Shown: one piece after another, positions 7,467 to 16,496 of the stretch
Numbering within the stretch: position 1 is the stretch's first letter
Layout of the letters: every line of letters begins with the position of its first letter
Origin: CAYPYI01 sp964415085
GTDB taxonomy: Bacteria > Bacillota > Clostridia > Tissierellales > Tissierellaceae
NCBI GenBank assembly: GCA_964415085.1
Contig: CAYPYI010000002.1
Coordinates: 13,253-77,252 of the forward strand
Length of the DNA stretch: 64,000 nucleotides
Reading direction: 5' to 3'
The notes under the pieces: generated by a model
The model's database searches: none
The model's input: only the letters and a program-made list of their open reading frames with translations
Told to the model about the DNA's origin: nothing
Program-made: the position numbers and the translations under genes

Positions 7467-8804
7467 TTAGAAAAACGGCATTTTAAATCCGCCTTTTTTC
7501 ATTTGATTTTCCATATTACCAAAACGCTTCATAAGCTTTTTAGTTTCTTTAAATTGCTTTAATAATTTGTTTACTTCTTGAATTGATGTACCACTACCAG
7601 CTACAATTCTTTTTCTTCTGCTACTATTAATTATCTCTGGTTTTTCTCTTTCTTCCTCAGTCATAGACTTAATTATAGCTTCTACTCTAACTATATCATT
7701 TTCATCAAGTTGTAATCCTTTTAATGCTTTAGAGTTCATACCAGGCACCATTGATAATAGTTCATCTAGTGGACCCATATTTCTCATCTGTTCAAGTTGA
7801 TCTAAGAAGTCATTAAAACTAAATGTTGCATTTTTCATTTTCTTTTCTAGTTCTTTTGCTTTTTCTAGATCAATAGCAGATTCTGCTCTTTCTATTAAGC
7901 TTAAAACATCACCCATACCAAGAATCCTTGATGCCATTCTATCTGGATGGAATGGTTCTAATTGGTCTAATTTTTCACCCATACCTACAAACTTAATAGG
8001 CTTATCTGTTACAGCTCTTATTGATAAAGCAGCTCCACCTCTTGCATCACCATCTAGTTTAGTAAGTACTACTCCTGATATCCCTAGAAGCTCATCAAAA
8101 CTTTCTGCTACATTAACAGCATCTTGACCTGTCATAGCGTCTAGTACTAAAAGTACTTCACTTGGGTTTACTGCAGAGTGTATGTTTTTAATCTCATCCA
8201 TTAATTTTTCATCAATATGAAGTCTACCTGCAGTATCTATTATTACTACATCATTTCCATTTTTTCTAGCATGTTCTAAAGAAGCTTTTGCTATGTCTAC
8301 AGGGTCATGTTTATCACCCATTGTAAAGACAGGAACTCCAGCTTTTTCTCCTACTACTTCTAATTGTTTTATAGCAGCAGGTCTATATACGTCACAAGCA
8401 ACTAGCAAAGGTCTTTTATTTTCTTTTTTTATATTATATGCTAACTTACCACTTGTCGTTGTTTTACCAGCCCCTTGTAAACCACACATTAATATAACTG
8501 TTGGCGGCTTAGATGAATAGTTTATTTTACTTTCACTTTCACCCATAAGTTTTGTTAATTCTTCATTAACAATCTTTATAACATGTTGACCTGGTGTAAG
8601 GCTTTTCATTACTTCATCGCCTATAGCTCTTACTTTTACATCTTTTATAAAATCTCTAACAACTTTAAAGTTAACATCCGCTTCAAGAAGAGCAAGCCTT
8701 ACTTCTCTTAAAGCATTATCTACATCTTTTTCTGTAAGTTTACCTTTACCTGTTAGTTGGCCTAATGCACTCTGAATTTTTTCTGAAAGATTTTCAAAAG
8801 CCAT
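7467..8804 (-). CDS. ffh: Signal recognition particle protein Ffh (SRP54)
   Basis: The SRP GTPase that binds signal peptides and SRP RNA and delivers ribosomes to FtsY. NG domain motifs: P-loop GLQGAGKTT, DTAGRLHID, and TKLDGDARGG. The methionine-rich M domain follows, including MRNMGPLDELLSMVPGM and ending GGFKMPFF. The start is taken at the ATG at 8804 (MAFENLSEK): it overlaps the ylxM stop as TAATG and has GGGAGG ten bases upstream. A TTG further up is unlikely. This gives 445 residues, normal for Ffh. Confidence 0.96.
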   Translation of the reverse strand: MAFENLSEKIQSALGQLTGKGKLTEKDVDNALREVRLALLEADVNFKVVRDFIKDVKVRAIGDEVMKSLTPGQHVIKIVNEELTKLMGESESKINYSSKPPTVILMCGLQGAGKTTTSGKLAYNIKKENKRPLLVACDVYRPAAIKQLEVVGEKAGVPVFTMGDKHDPVDIAKASLEHARKNGNDVVIIDTAGRLHIDEKLMDEIKNIHSAVNPSEVLLVLDAMTGQDAVNVAESFDELLGISGVVLTKLDGDARGGAALSIRAVTDKPIKFVGMGEKLDQLEPFHPDRMASRILGMGDVLSLIERAESAIDLEKAKELEKKMKNATFSFNDFLDQLEQMRNMGPLDELLSMVPGMNSKALKGLQLDENDIVRVEAIIKSMTEEEREKPEIINSSRRKRIVAGSGTSIQEVNKLLKQFKETKKLMKRFGNMENQMKKGGFKMPFF

Positions 8805-9178
8805 TATTTCTCTACCTCCCAACTTTCTTTTAATATTGATTGTACTATTTTTAATATTTCTTCCATATCATCTATTATAACCTTATTGTTAGTACAATTA
8901 ATAGTGTTATTAGCTAATTCATTTATTTTTTTCAAATTTTTTGTTCCACTTTTAAATTTTTCATATAATTTTAGTTTATTTTCAAATTCATATAAATTAT
9001 CTTCAGCTCTTTTTAAATTATCATACACACCTTGCCTAGTAATGTTTAATAATTCTCCTATTTCTCCTAAAGATAAATCATCTATATAAAATAATTCTAC
9101 AACTTTATATTGTTTTTCACTTAATAAATTACCATAAAACTCAAAGAGATTTCCTACCTCTACTATCTTTTCTATCAT
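8804..9178 (-). CDS. ylxM: YlxM/p13-like helix-turn-helix protein, SRP-associated
   Basis: A 124-residue all-helical protein with a sigma-70 region 4-like helix-turn-helix (about residues 20-65, including LSLGEIGELLNITRQGVYDN). The family is nearly always encoded directly before ffh. In streptococci it binds SRP components and modulates their GTPase cycle. The stop overlaps the ffh start (TAATG), so the two are coupled. It is the first gene of the operon after the promoter at 9226-9254. Confidence 0.92.
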   Translation of the reverse strand: MIEKIVEVGNLFEFYGNLLSEKQYKVVELFYIDDLSLGEIGELLNITRQGVYDNLKRAEDNLYEFENKLKLYEKFKSGTKNLKKINELANNTINCTNNKVIIDDMEEILKIVQSILKESWEVEK

Positions 9179-9225
9179 GGTATCACCGCCTTGTTATGGT
9201 GTCAAGTTATTTCCTTGACAGTATT

Positions 9226-9254
9226 ATATTACATGAATATATTTGAATTGTCAA
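9226..9254 (-). promoter_or_regulatory. Sigma-A promoter for ylxM-ffh-rpsP-khpA
   Basis: Minus-strand TTGACA (9254-9249), 17-base spacer, TAATAT (9231-9226); an overlapping TATAAT (9228-9223) is the alternative -10. A leader with an inverted repeat TGTCAA...TTGACA follows before ylxM. Confidence 0.65.
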
Positions 9255-9266
9255 GATATTTGTAGA

Positions 9267-9299
9267 TAAAAAAGGAATTAGATATTTTATCTAATTCCT
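9267..9299 (-). terminator. Strong rho-independent terminator after ftsY
   Basis: Minus-strand hairpin with 12-bp perfect arms (AGGAATTAGATA/TATCTAATTCCT, three-base loop) followed by a run of T. It separates smc-ftsY from the ffh operon. Confidence 0.85.
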
Positions 9300-9304
9300 A
9301 CAAG

Positions 9305-10825
9305 TTAATTAAATAATGCATCAACAAAGTCATCAGTATTAAATGGTTGAAGATCATATATTCCTTCTCCGACTCCTATAAGTTTAATAGGAAGTCCTAA
9401 TTCTGCTTGTAATGCAATAACAACTCCACCTTTAGCTGTTCCATCTAACTTAGTTAATGCTACTCCCGTTATGTTTGCAACTTCTTTAAATGTTTTTGCT
9501 TGATTTATTGCATTTTGTCCAGTTGTAGCATCTAAAACTAATAATATTTCTTTAGTTGCTTCTGGATACTCTCTTTCTAATATTTTAAATATTTTTCCAA
9601 GTTCATTCATAAGATTTGCTTTGTTATGAAGTCTACCCGCAGTATCACAAATTAACACATCAGCTTTTCTTGCTTTTGCAGCATGTATACCATCGAATAT
9701 TACTGCTCCAGGATCTGCTCCTTCACTATGTGAGATTATTTCTACACCAGACCTGTTACTCCATTCTTCTAGCTGTTCAATAGCTGCAGCTCTAAATGTA
9801 TCACCTGCTGCCATTAATACTTTTTTACCATCTTCTTTTAATGAGTTTGATAGCTTTCCTATAGTTGTTGTTTTACCAACTCCATTCACACCTACTACTA
9901 ATATCACAGAAGGAGATGGTTCAATTTTTAATTCATTGGAATCTACTGATTCTTTCATTAATTCTTTAATTTCTTCTTTTAAAAGGTCCTTAACTTCATT
10001 AGGATCGGTAACCCTTCCTTTTTGAACTCTTTCTTTTAACCCATCTATTAACTTCATAGTTGTTTCAACGCCAACATCTGCTACTACTAATGCTTCTTCT
10101 AAATCATAGAATAAATCTTCATCTATCTTATGATATGAAGCAAGTATATCATCAATTTTATCAGTCATCTGATCTCTAGTTTTAGTAAGTCCTGATACTA
10201 ACTTTTGGAAAAAGTTTGGTTTTTTCTTAGATTCTTCATTAACGTCTTCAATTTCTTCCTTTTTTTCTTCTACTTTATCGTTTAAATTCTCGACTTCATC
10301 TTTTACGTTATCTAAAGTCCCATCAAAGTCTCTTTTTATTTTTTGTGCAACATTTTCAGTTTCTTTTTTTATTTCTTTTGTTTTCTCTTCTTTTTTTTCT
10401 GCTACTTTAGAAATACTTTTATCTAATTCTTTACTTTTGTCTTCAACTTCTTTAACTACTTCATCTTTAATTTTAGATGTTTCTTGTTTTAACTTATCAC
10501 TATCTTTTTTTACTTCATCTTTTGCTAACTCTTTAACAGCGTCGGCATCCTTTTTAGCTTCTTCTATTTTTTCTTCTACTTGTTCTTGTTTTTCTTCTAT
10601 ATTTTTATTAATTATATCTTTTTTTTCTATAAATTCCTCTGTTATCTTTTCTTTTGTTTTTTCAGTTTCATTTTTTAGTTCTTCTTTTATCTCTTCTTTT
10701 GTTTCAATATATTCTTCCTTAATCTCTTCTTTTAATTCTTCAGCATCTTCCTGTAACTCTTCTATATCTTCTTTAATATCTTTTTTCTTATCGAAATTAA
10801 ATTTATCCTTAAACCATTTAAACAT
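9305..10825 (-). CDS. ftsY: SRP receptor GTPase FtsY with long charged N-terminal region
   Basis: The SRP receptor that docks Ffh-ribosome complexes at the membrane. The conserved NG domain begins around residue 204. The P-loop is GVNGVGKTT (312-320), followed by DTAGRLHNKANLM and TKLDGTAKGG. The first about 200 residues are almost entirely Lys/Glu/Asp with heptad-like KEEIKEE repeats and no membrane helix: a long A-domain that is probably helical or disordered. Most Firmicutes FtsY proteins have a short tail, so at 506 residues this one is long, like enterobacterial FtsY in layout. The gene follows smc by 13 bases. Confidence 0.95.
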   Translation of the reverse strand: MFKWFKDKFNFDKKKDIKEDIEELQEDAEELKEEIKEEYIETKEEIKEELKNETEKTKEKITEEFIEKKDIINKNIEEKQEQVEEKIEEAKKDADAVKELAKDEVKKDSDKLKQETSKIKDEVVKEVEDKSKELDKSISKVAEKKEEKTKEIKKETENVAQKIKRDFDGTLDNVKDEVENLNDKVEEKKEEIEDVNEESKKKPNFFQKLVSGLTKTRDQMTDKIDDILASYHKIDEDLFYDLEEALVVADVGVETTMKLIDGLKERVQKGRVTDPNEVKDLLKEEIKELMKESVDSNELKIEPSPSVILVVGVNGVGKTTTIGKLSNSLKEDGKKVLMAAGDTFRAAAIEQLEEWSNRSGVEIISHSEGADPGAVIFDGIHAAKARKADVLICDTAGRLHNKANLMNELGKIFKILEREYPEATKEILLVLDATTGQNAINQAKTFKEVANITGVALTKLDGTAKGGVVIALQAELGLPIKLIGVGEGIYDLQPFNTDDFVDALFN

Positions 10826-10838
10826 AATTAACCCCCTA

Positions 10839-13800
10839 TTAATCTAAATAATCTTCCATTTTTAACGAATATAGTTTACTTACACCTTCTTCTTCCATCG
10901 TTACTCCATAAAGAATATTTGATATCTCCATTGTTGTCTTTCTATGAGTAATCAATATGAATTGGGTTTTATCTTTCAAACTTTGCAAATAATCAGTATA
11001 TCTGCCTATATTCGCATCATCTAGAGCCGCATCTATTTCGTCCAATATACAAAATGGAGATGGTTTCATCTCTAGAATTGCAAAAAGTAAAGCAACAGCT
11101 GTTAAAGACTTTTCTCCCCCCGATAAAAGTCTAATATTTTGTAGTTTTTTACCAGGAGGCTGTGCAACTATCTCTATTCCAGATTCTAATATATCATCTT
11201 CATCTTCTATTTTTATACTAGCTTTTCCGCCATTAAATAAAATTTTGAATATTTTTTCAAAGTTTTTATTAATGATTTCTACTGATTTGGTAAACTTTTC
11301 AGACATTTCTTTCTCAATATCTTTTATAATTATCTCTAAATTATCTCTACTTTCTACTAAGTCATTTTGCTGCTCTAATAAGAAGTTATACCTTTCATTA
11401 ATTTCTTTGTACTCATTTATAGAATCAATATTTATATTTCCTAATTTTTTTACTTCTTTATTTAAATCTTCTGCTACTAATCTTAATTCAGCAATATCTT
11501 TCCCTTCTTGATAAAACTCTATAGCTGATTCATAGTCGAGCTCATAATTTACAAATAGCTGCTTATTGATATTTTCAAGTTGTAATTTTTCTTTTGATAT
11601 TTCTACATCCAATTCATCACGTTTTCTACTTATAGAGTAAAGACTATCTGTTAGTTTCCTAATATTTAAGTCAAGATCTTCTTTAATCTTAGTTAAATTA
11701 TTTTTGTTTTCTATTAGATTATTAAATTTAGATGTTTCATCTTCCAACTCTTTATTTAAAGTTTCCAAGTTTTCATTACTTTTTAAAATAAATTTATCAA
11801 TATCGGAAATATTATCTTTAAGATTCAATATATCCTTTTTCTTATTTTCATATTGATTAGCACTATATTCTAACTCGTTTTTTAATCTTTCTATTTCAGC
11901 AGTTATATTAGATTTTGTATTATTTACATTATTATTTTCTATTTTTAATTCAGTATATTCAGAATATATATTATCATATTTTCCTTTTAACTCTTCATAC
12001 TCCACAGTCGCATTTTCAATTTCCTTTGATATTTTCTTTTCATTTTTATCTGTTTCATTAAGTATTAGTTTTAAATTTTCCTCTTCTTCTGAATAAACTT
12101 TTATTTCAGTAAGCAAGTTATCTTTTTCTATATTTACTCTTTCTATTTGGTTCTTTAAATTTTCATTTTCCATATTCAGTTTATTTACCAAGGCCATTAA
12201 GCCATCTTTGTTATTTAATTTTTCTTTTAGAATAACATTTTTTTCTTCCAGATTATCATCATATACTTCTAGTTTCTTTACTATGTCGTTTATATTCTCT
12301 GTTAATAAATTATATTCCTCTTTTAATAATGTAATTTCTTTTTCTAATGAGTTTATTTTACTTTTTCTACTTATTATACTTACAACATTCTTACTATAGC
12401 TACCACCAGTGATTGAACCTCCTGGATTAAATACATCTCCTTCTAAAGTAACAATTCTATAATTGTATTTTTTAGATAGTCTAAGCCCACTTTCCAAATC
12501 TTTTACAATTACTGTTCTGCCCAAAAGATAGTTAATAAGATTATCAAAATCTGAGTCAAAATCAACAAAGTCTTTAGCAATTCCTAATACATTGTATGAT
12601 TTTAATTCTTCCATATTTAATTTTAGAAAACTACCACTAATTTTATTAAGAGGAAGAAAAGTTACTCTACCTAGTTTGTATTTATGTAAATAATCTATTA
12701 AGACCTTTGTATTATGATCATTTTCAACAACAACATTTTGAATACTTGATCCAAGTGTAGTTTCTATAGCTTTCTCATAACCATTCTTCACTTTTATAAT
12801 ATCTGCAACAACACCTTTAAATCCAGGCGAATCTACCTTCTTATCATCAATAGCTAACAATAGATTTTTTACACTTTTATAGTATCCCTCATAAGCTTGT
12901 TCCATGTTTTTATAGATATTATAGTTAGAAATATTTTTTTGAAGATCTATTCTCTTATTATCAAACTCTTCTTTTTTACTTGTATATAATTTCTGTAAAT
13001 TATTTTTTTCAAAAATTATATTATTAACTTCTTGGCTAATTCCTTCTATTTCTCTATTTAAAGAATCGAACTTTTTATTATTTTCTTCATAATCTTTTGA
13101 TATTCTTTCCTTTTCATCAACTAAGTTGTTTAAGTTGTCATTAATTTTTTCAAGCCTATTATTTATATTTAATTTAAAATTATCTATACTTGATATCTTA
13201 CTTTTAGCTTCTATTGTTTGATTATATAAATTTAAATTATCATTTTTGAATTGTTCAAGTATTTCTTCTTTGGTTTTCAATTGCTCGGATAACTCTTTTA
13301 ATGATTTCTCTTTATCTATCAAAGTATTATTTGATAAGTGAATCTTTTCAGTTATATCTACTAGGCTACTTTCTTTATCCTTTATTATTTTTTTAACTTC
13401 ATCTACATTATTAAGTATTTCTTCTAGTTCATTATTTAGCCTAACTGATTCCTGATTTTGATACTTAAGTTTCTCTTTTGAAATGTTTATACTAGCTGTT
13501 AATTCATCTATTTTATTTTTTTTATCACTCATAAGTTCTCTGTTAAAATCTATATTTATATATAAATTCTCAAGTTCAGTCTGAGTATTATTATATTTTT
13601 CTAAATCCTGCTCTTTTGCTTTATTTATTTCTATAATCTCTTCATTATATTTATCTATATTTTTAGTTAACTCATTAAGTTTAGACTTATATATTTTGAT
13701 ATCATGTAAAAATATTGTTATTTCTGATTTTTTTAGTTCATTATAAATTTCTAAATATTTCTTAGCTTTATATGAATCTTTTTCTAAGCTCTTATTTTGT

Positions 13801-14399
13801 TTTTCCACTTCTTGAAATAAATCATTTATCCTTACTAAGTTTTCTTGAGTTCTTTCTAGTTTTCTTTGTGATTCTTCTTTCTGTGTCTTAAATTTTACTA
13901 TTCCTGCAGCTTCTTCAAATATTCCACGTCTATCTTCTGGTCTATCACTTAAAATTTCATCAATTTTACCTTGACCTATTATTGAATATCCATCTTTTCC
14001 AATTCCTGTATCCATAAATAATTCTTTAACATCCCTAAGTCTACATGAGTTTTTATTAATAAAATATTCACTTTCACCTGATCTAAACATTCTTCTAGTC
14101 ACTTCAACTTCAGAATAATCAATAGGAATAAGGTTGCTATCATTATTAAATGTCATACTTACTTCTGCATAACCTAAAGGTCTTCTTGTATCTGTACCAG
14201 CAAAAATGATATCTTCCATCTTGCCACCTCTAAGACTTTTGGCACTTTGCTCACCTAAAACCCATTTAATTGCATCAGACACATTACTTTTACCACTACC
14301 ATTTGGACCTACAATTGCGGTAATACTATCTTCAAATGAAATTGTAGTTTTATCAGCAAAAGATTTAAAACCTTGCATTTCAATTTTCTTTAAATACAT
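10839..14399 (-). CDS. smc: Chromosome segregation ATPase SMC
   Basis: An 1186-residue SMC, the core of the ScpAB-SMC condensin. N-terminal Walker A GPNGSGKS (31-38) within a complete head. Two long coiled coils, roughly 170-500 and 660-1000, flank a hinge (about 520-640, with GFKGVVADII and the GGSITGGS glycine motif). The C-terminal head has the ABC signature LLSGGEKS (about 1091-1098) and Walker B CILDEIDAALDD. The order rnc-(radical SAM)-smc-ftsY is standard for Clostridia. The ATG at 14399 has an AGGTG site upstream. Confidence 0.97.
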   Translation of the reverse strand: MYLKKIEMQGFKSFADKTTISFEDSITAIVGPNGSGKSNVSDAIKWVLGEQSAKSLRGGKMEDIIFAGTDTRRPLGYAEVSMTFNNDSNLIPIDYSEVEVTRRMFRSGESEYFINKNSCRLRDVKELFMDTGIGKDGYSIIGQGKIDEILSDRPEDRRGIFEEAAGIVKFKTQKEESQRKLERTQENLVRINDLFQEVEKQNKSLEKDSYKAKKYLEIYNELKKSEITIFLHDIKIYKSKLNELTKNIDKYNEEIIEINKAKEQDLEKYNNTQTELENLYINIDFNRELMSDKKNKIDELTASINISKEKLKYQNQESVRLNNELEEILNNVDEVKKIIKDKESSLVDITEKIHLSNNTLIDKEKSLKELSEQLKTKEEILEQFKNDNLNLYNQTIEAKSKISSIDNFKLNINNRLEKINDNLNNLVDEKERISKDYEENNKKFDSLNREIEGISQEVNNIIFEKNNLQKLYTSKKEEFDNKRIDLQKNISNYNIYKNMEQAYEGYYKSVKNLLLAIDDKKVDSPGFKGVVADIIKVKNGYEKAIETTLGSSIQNVVVENDHNTKVLIDYLHKYKLGRVTFLPLNKISGSFLKLNMEELKSYNVLGIAKDFVDFDSDFDNLINYLLGRTVIVKDLESGLRLSKKYNYRIVTLEGDVFNPGGSITGGSYSKNVVSIISRKSKINSLEKEITLLKEEYNLLTENINDIVKKLEVYDDNLEEKNVILKEKLNNKDGLMALVNKLNMENENLKNQIERVNIEKDNLLTEIKVYSEEEENLKLILNETDKNEKKISKEIENATVEYEELKGKYDNIYSEYTELKIENNNVNNTKSNITAEIERLKNELEYSANQYENKKKDILNLKDNISDIDKFILKSNENLETLNKELEDETSKFNNLIENKNNLTKIKEDLDLNIRKLTDSLYSISRKRDELDVEISKEKLQLENINKQLFVNYELDYESAIEFYQEGKDIAELRLVAEDLNKEVKKLGNINIDSINEYKEINERYNFLLEQQNDLVESRDNLEIIIKDIEKEMSEKFTKSVEIINKNFEKIFKILFNGGKASIKIEDEDDILESGIEIVAQPPGKKLQNIRLLSGGEKSLTAVALLFAILEMKPSPFCILDEIDAALDDANIGRYTDYLQSLKDKTQFILITHRKTTMEISNILYGVTMEEEGVSKLYSLKMEDYLD

Positions 14400-14412
14400 T
14401 CTAACACCTCAA

Positions 14413-15513
14413 TTATAAGTTGTAATCTAGAGGATTTAATTGATTATCAACTAAATATTCTCTAGCAATATTTTCTTTTTCTTCTAATATATCTATATTA
14501 ACTTCCTTATCATCTATAAGTAGTATCATAGTGTTTGTAGGTAAGTTGTTAGGATAAATATTAAATTTAATAATATTTTTCTCCATAATTAGCCTTTCTT
14601 TATTTAAGGCTTTTTGACCTATTACATCTGATATGTTTTTATTGTTTATTCTTATAGTAACTTCTTTTGTATTCATTGGTATATACCTACTCAGAATCAT
14701 ATAATATATATTGGTATTTACAAGTTGTCTAAACGCAGGATGAAATGGTCCACTAACAACATCTTTACCCATTTGTATATTTTCTGTAACTTGTAAGCCT
14801 AATCTTATTACATCTATTTTATTAAGTTCAAATAATATTAATAAAACTGTAGAAATATCTACAGCTTCTAACACTTCCAACGGTTTATATTTTCCACTTA
14901 AGAATAACTCTTCTAAATATGTTTGTTTTATAACTAAAGTAGGATATATTCTTACACAATCAGGATTTAAGGATATAAATTCTTTTTGTGTATAAAAAAT
15001 AGTGCTAATATTATCCTCTGGTAAACCTATCATCATCTGTAGACCAAATTTTATATTATATTCTTTTAAAAGTGCCACCGCCTTATAAACAGAATCTTTA
15101 TCGTGTCCTCGTCCACTTTTATATAAAACATTATTATCCATAGACTGCACACCAAGTTCTACTGTATCTACTGTGTATTCTTTTAACATATCTAAAATAT
15201 ATTTATTTATACTATCAGGTCTAGTTGACAATCTTATCTCATTTATTAATTTTTTATCTTTATATTCTTTAGGAACGCTTAACAACTCTCTTTGCAAATC
15301 TACATCTATTGCTGTAAAGCTTCCACCATAAAATGCTACTTCGATAAATGCCTGTTTATCAAAGTAGCTTAAGTATTGTTCTATAGTTTCTCTAACAGTT
15401 TCTTTTGTTACAATTTCTAAACTATTAGTAATTTTTTTTTGGTTACAAAACACACAATCATGTGGACAACCTAAGTGTGGAACAAAAATTGGTATTATGT
15501 AGTGCTTAATCAT
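14413..15513 (-). CDS. Radical SAM protein, Elp3/TIGR01212-like
   Basis: A 366-residue radical SAM enzyme. The cluster-binding motif is GCPHDCVFC (C-x3-C-x2-C), followed by VAFYGGSFTAID, STRPDSIN, VELGVQSMDNNVL and QMMIGLPED, the pattern of the Elp3/oxygen-independent coproporphyrinogen oxidase-like superfamily. It lacks the GNAT acetyltransferase domain of true Elp3. Related genes sit between rnc and smc in many Clostridia, but the substrate is unknown to me; tRNA modification is a possibility, not shown. Its ATG overlaps the rnc stop (ATGA). Confidence 0.85.
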   Translation of the reverse strand: MIKHYIIPIFVPHLGCPHDCVFCNQKKITNSLEIVTKETVRETIEQYLSYFDKQAFIEVAFYGGSFTAIDVDLQRELLSVPKEYKDKKLINEIRLSTRPDSINKYILDMLKEYTVDTVELGVQSMDNNVLYKSGRGHDKDSVYKAVALLKEYNIKFGLQMMIGLPEDNISTIFYTQKEFISLNPDCVRIYPTLVIKQTYLEELFLSGKYKPLEVLEAVDISTVLLILFELNKIDVIRLGLQVTENIQMGKDVVSGPFHPAFRQLVNTNIYYMILSRYIPMNTKEVTIRINNKNISDVIGQKALNKERLIMEKNIIKFNIYPNNLPTNTMILLIDDKEVNIDILEEKENIAREYLVDNQLNPLDYNL

Positions 15514-16214
15514 AATGAATCACCTAATTTATCTAATGCTTTTTTTGCAGCATTTTGTTCTGCTTCTTTTTTATTAGTTCCTTTTCCTACACTGATTTTC
15601 TTATCATCAATAACTACGTTCATATAAAAAATTTTTCCGTGGTCTGGTCCTTCTTCTCTTTCAACATTGTATTCTATTTTTAGACTACCATTTTTTTGAA
15701 CTTTTTCTTGTAATTCTGTTTTATAGTCTACAAATAAAATACCCTTTGAAACTGCTTGAGCTATATCTTTTTCAAATCTACTAAGTAAAACTTTTCTTAC
15801 CTTTTCATAGCTACTATCTAAGTACACAGCGCCTATAATAGCCTCTACTGTATCGGCTAAAATTGATACTCGATCTCTGCCACCCGTTGCTTCTTCACCT
15901 TTTCCAAGTAAAAGATATTGTCCTATACTATATTTTTTAGCAACATAAGCTAAAGATTGTTCACATACAATTTTTGCCCTTAATTTAGTTAACTCGCCTT
16001 CCGGGTAATGTGGATACTTTTTATATAAGTGCTCACTTACTACAAGACCTAAGATTGCATCTCCTAAAAATTCTAATCTTTCATTACTATCTGTTACTTC
16101 TAGTTTATTCTCATTTACATATGAGCTATGTGTTAGTGCTCTAACTAGTATATCTTTATTTTTAAATCTATAATTCAAAATTTTTTCTAATTCTTTTAAT
16201 TTTTTTATTGTCAT
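15510..16214 (-). CDS. rnc: Ribonuclease III
   Basis: A 234-residue double-strand-specific RNase that processes rRNA precursors. The catalytic signature NERLEFLGDAILG is present with the acidic residues, followed by ADTVEAIIGAVYLD. The C-terminal double-stranded RNA-binding domain ends in GTNKKEAEQNAAKKAL. It follows acpP with a 42-base spacer containing a perfect inverted repeat (16232-16265) and overlaps the radical SAM gene downstream. Confidence 0.97.
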   Translation of the reverse strand: MTIKKLKELEKILNYRFKNKDILVRALTHSSYVNENKLEVTDSNERLEFLGDAILGLVVSEHLYKKYPHYPEGELTKLRAKIVCEQSLAYVAKKYSIGQYLLLGKGEEATGGRDRVSILADTVEAIIGAVYLDSSYEKVRKVLLSRFEKDIAQAVSKGILFVDYKTELQEKVQKNGSLKIEYNVEREEGPDHGKIFYMNVVIDDKKISVGKGTNKKEAEQNAAKKALDKLGDSL

Positions 16215-16231
16215 ATTATCTATCCTTAGTT

Positions 16232-16265
16232 AATATCTAATAAAGGCTAAGCTTTATTAGATATT
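16232..16265 (-). repeat. Perfect 14-bp inverted repeat between acpP and rnc
   Basis: Arms AATATCTAATAAAG and CTTTATTAGATATT with a six-base loop. The acpP stop codon is inside the structure. There is no T tract on the minus strand, so it is not a classical terminator; it may be an RNA-stabilising or RNase III processing hairpin. Confidence 0.7.
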
Positions 16266-16496
16266 ATCTCCTATTTTATTTTTTATATATTCAACTGCAT
16301 CTTCTACAGTAACTATGTCTTCAATTTCGCTATCATCAACTTCAGTTTCAAATTCATCTTCAAGTTCCATTACAAGTTCTACTAAATCTAATGAATCTGC
16401 CTCTAAATCTTCTCTAAAATCTGTATCTAATTCTATTTCCTCTTCTACTACATCAAATTGCTGACTTACTATATGCTTTACTCTTTCAAATATCAT
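16257..16496 (-). CDS. acpP: Acyl carrier protein
   Basis: A 79-residue ACP. The phosphopantetheine attachment serine lies in ADSLDLVELVMELEDEF. The protein is very acidic, as expected. It carries acyl chains in fatty acid synthesis and phospholipid acylation. Its ATG overlaps the plsX stop (ATGA), so PlsX and ACP are co-translated, consistent with PlsX using acyl-ACP. The fab genes that often lie between plsX and acpP in Firmicutes are absent here. Confidence 0.96.
   Translation of the reverse strand: MIFERVKHIVSQQFDVVEEEIELDTDFREDLEADSLDLVELVMELEDEFETEVDDSEIEDIVTVEDAVEYIKNKIGDNI

Noticed and set aside
10437..10847. Long serine-rich open frame on the plus strand opposite ftsY
   Set aside because: It is the antisense shadow of the Lys/Glu-rich FtsY tail: repeated AAA/GAA codons read as TTT/TTC/TCT on the other strand. 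No ribosome binding site is seen.
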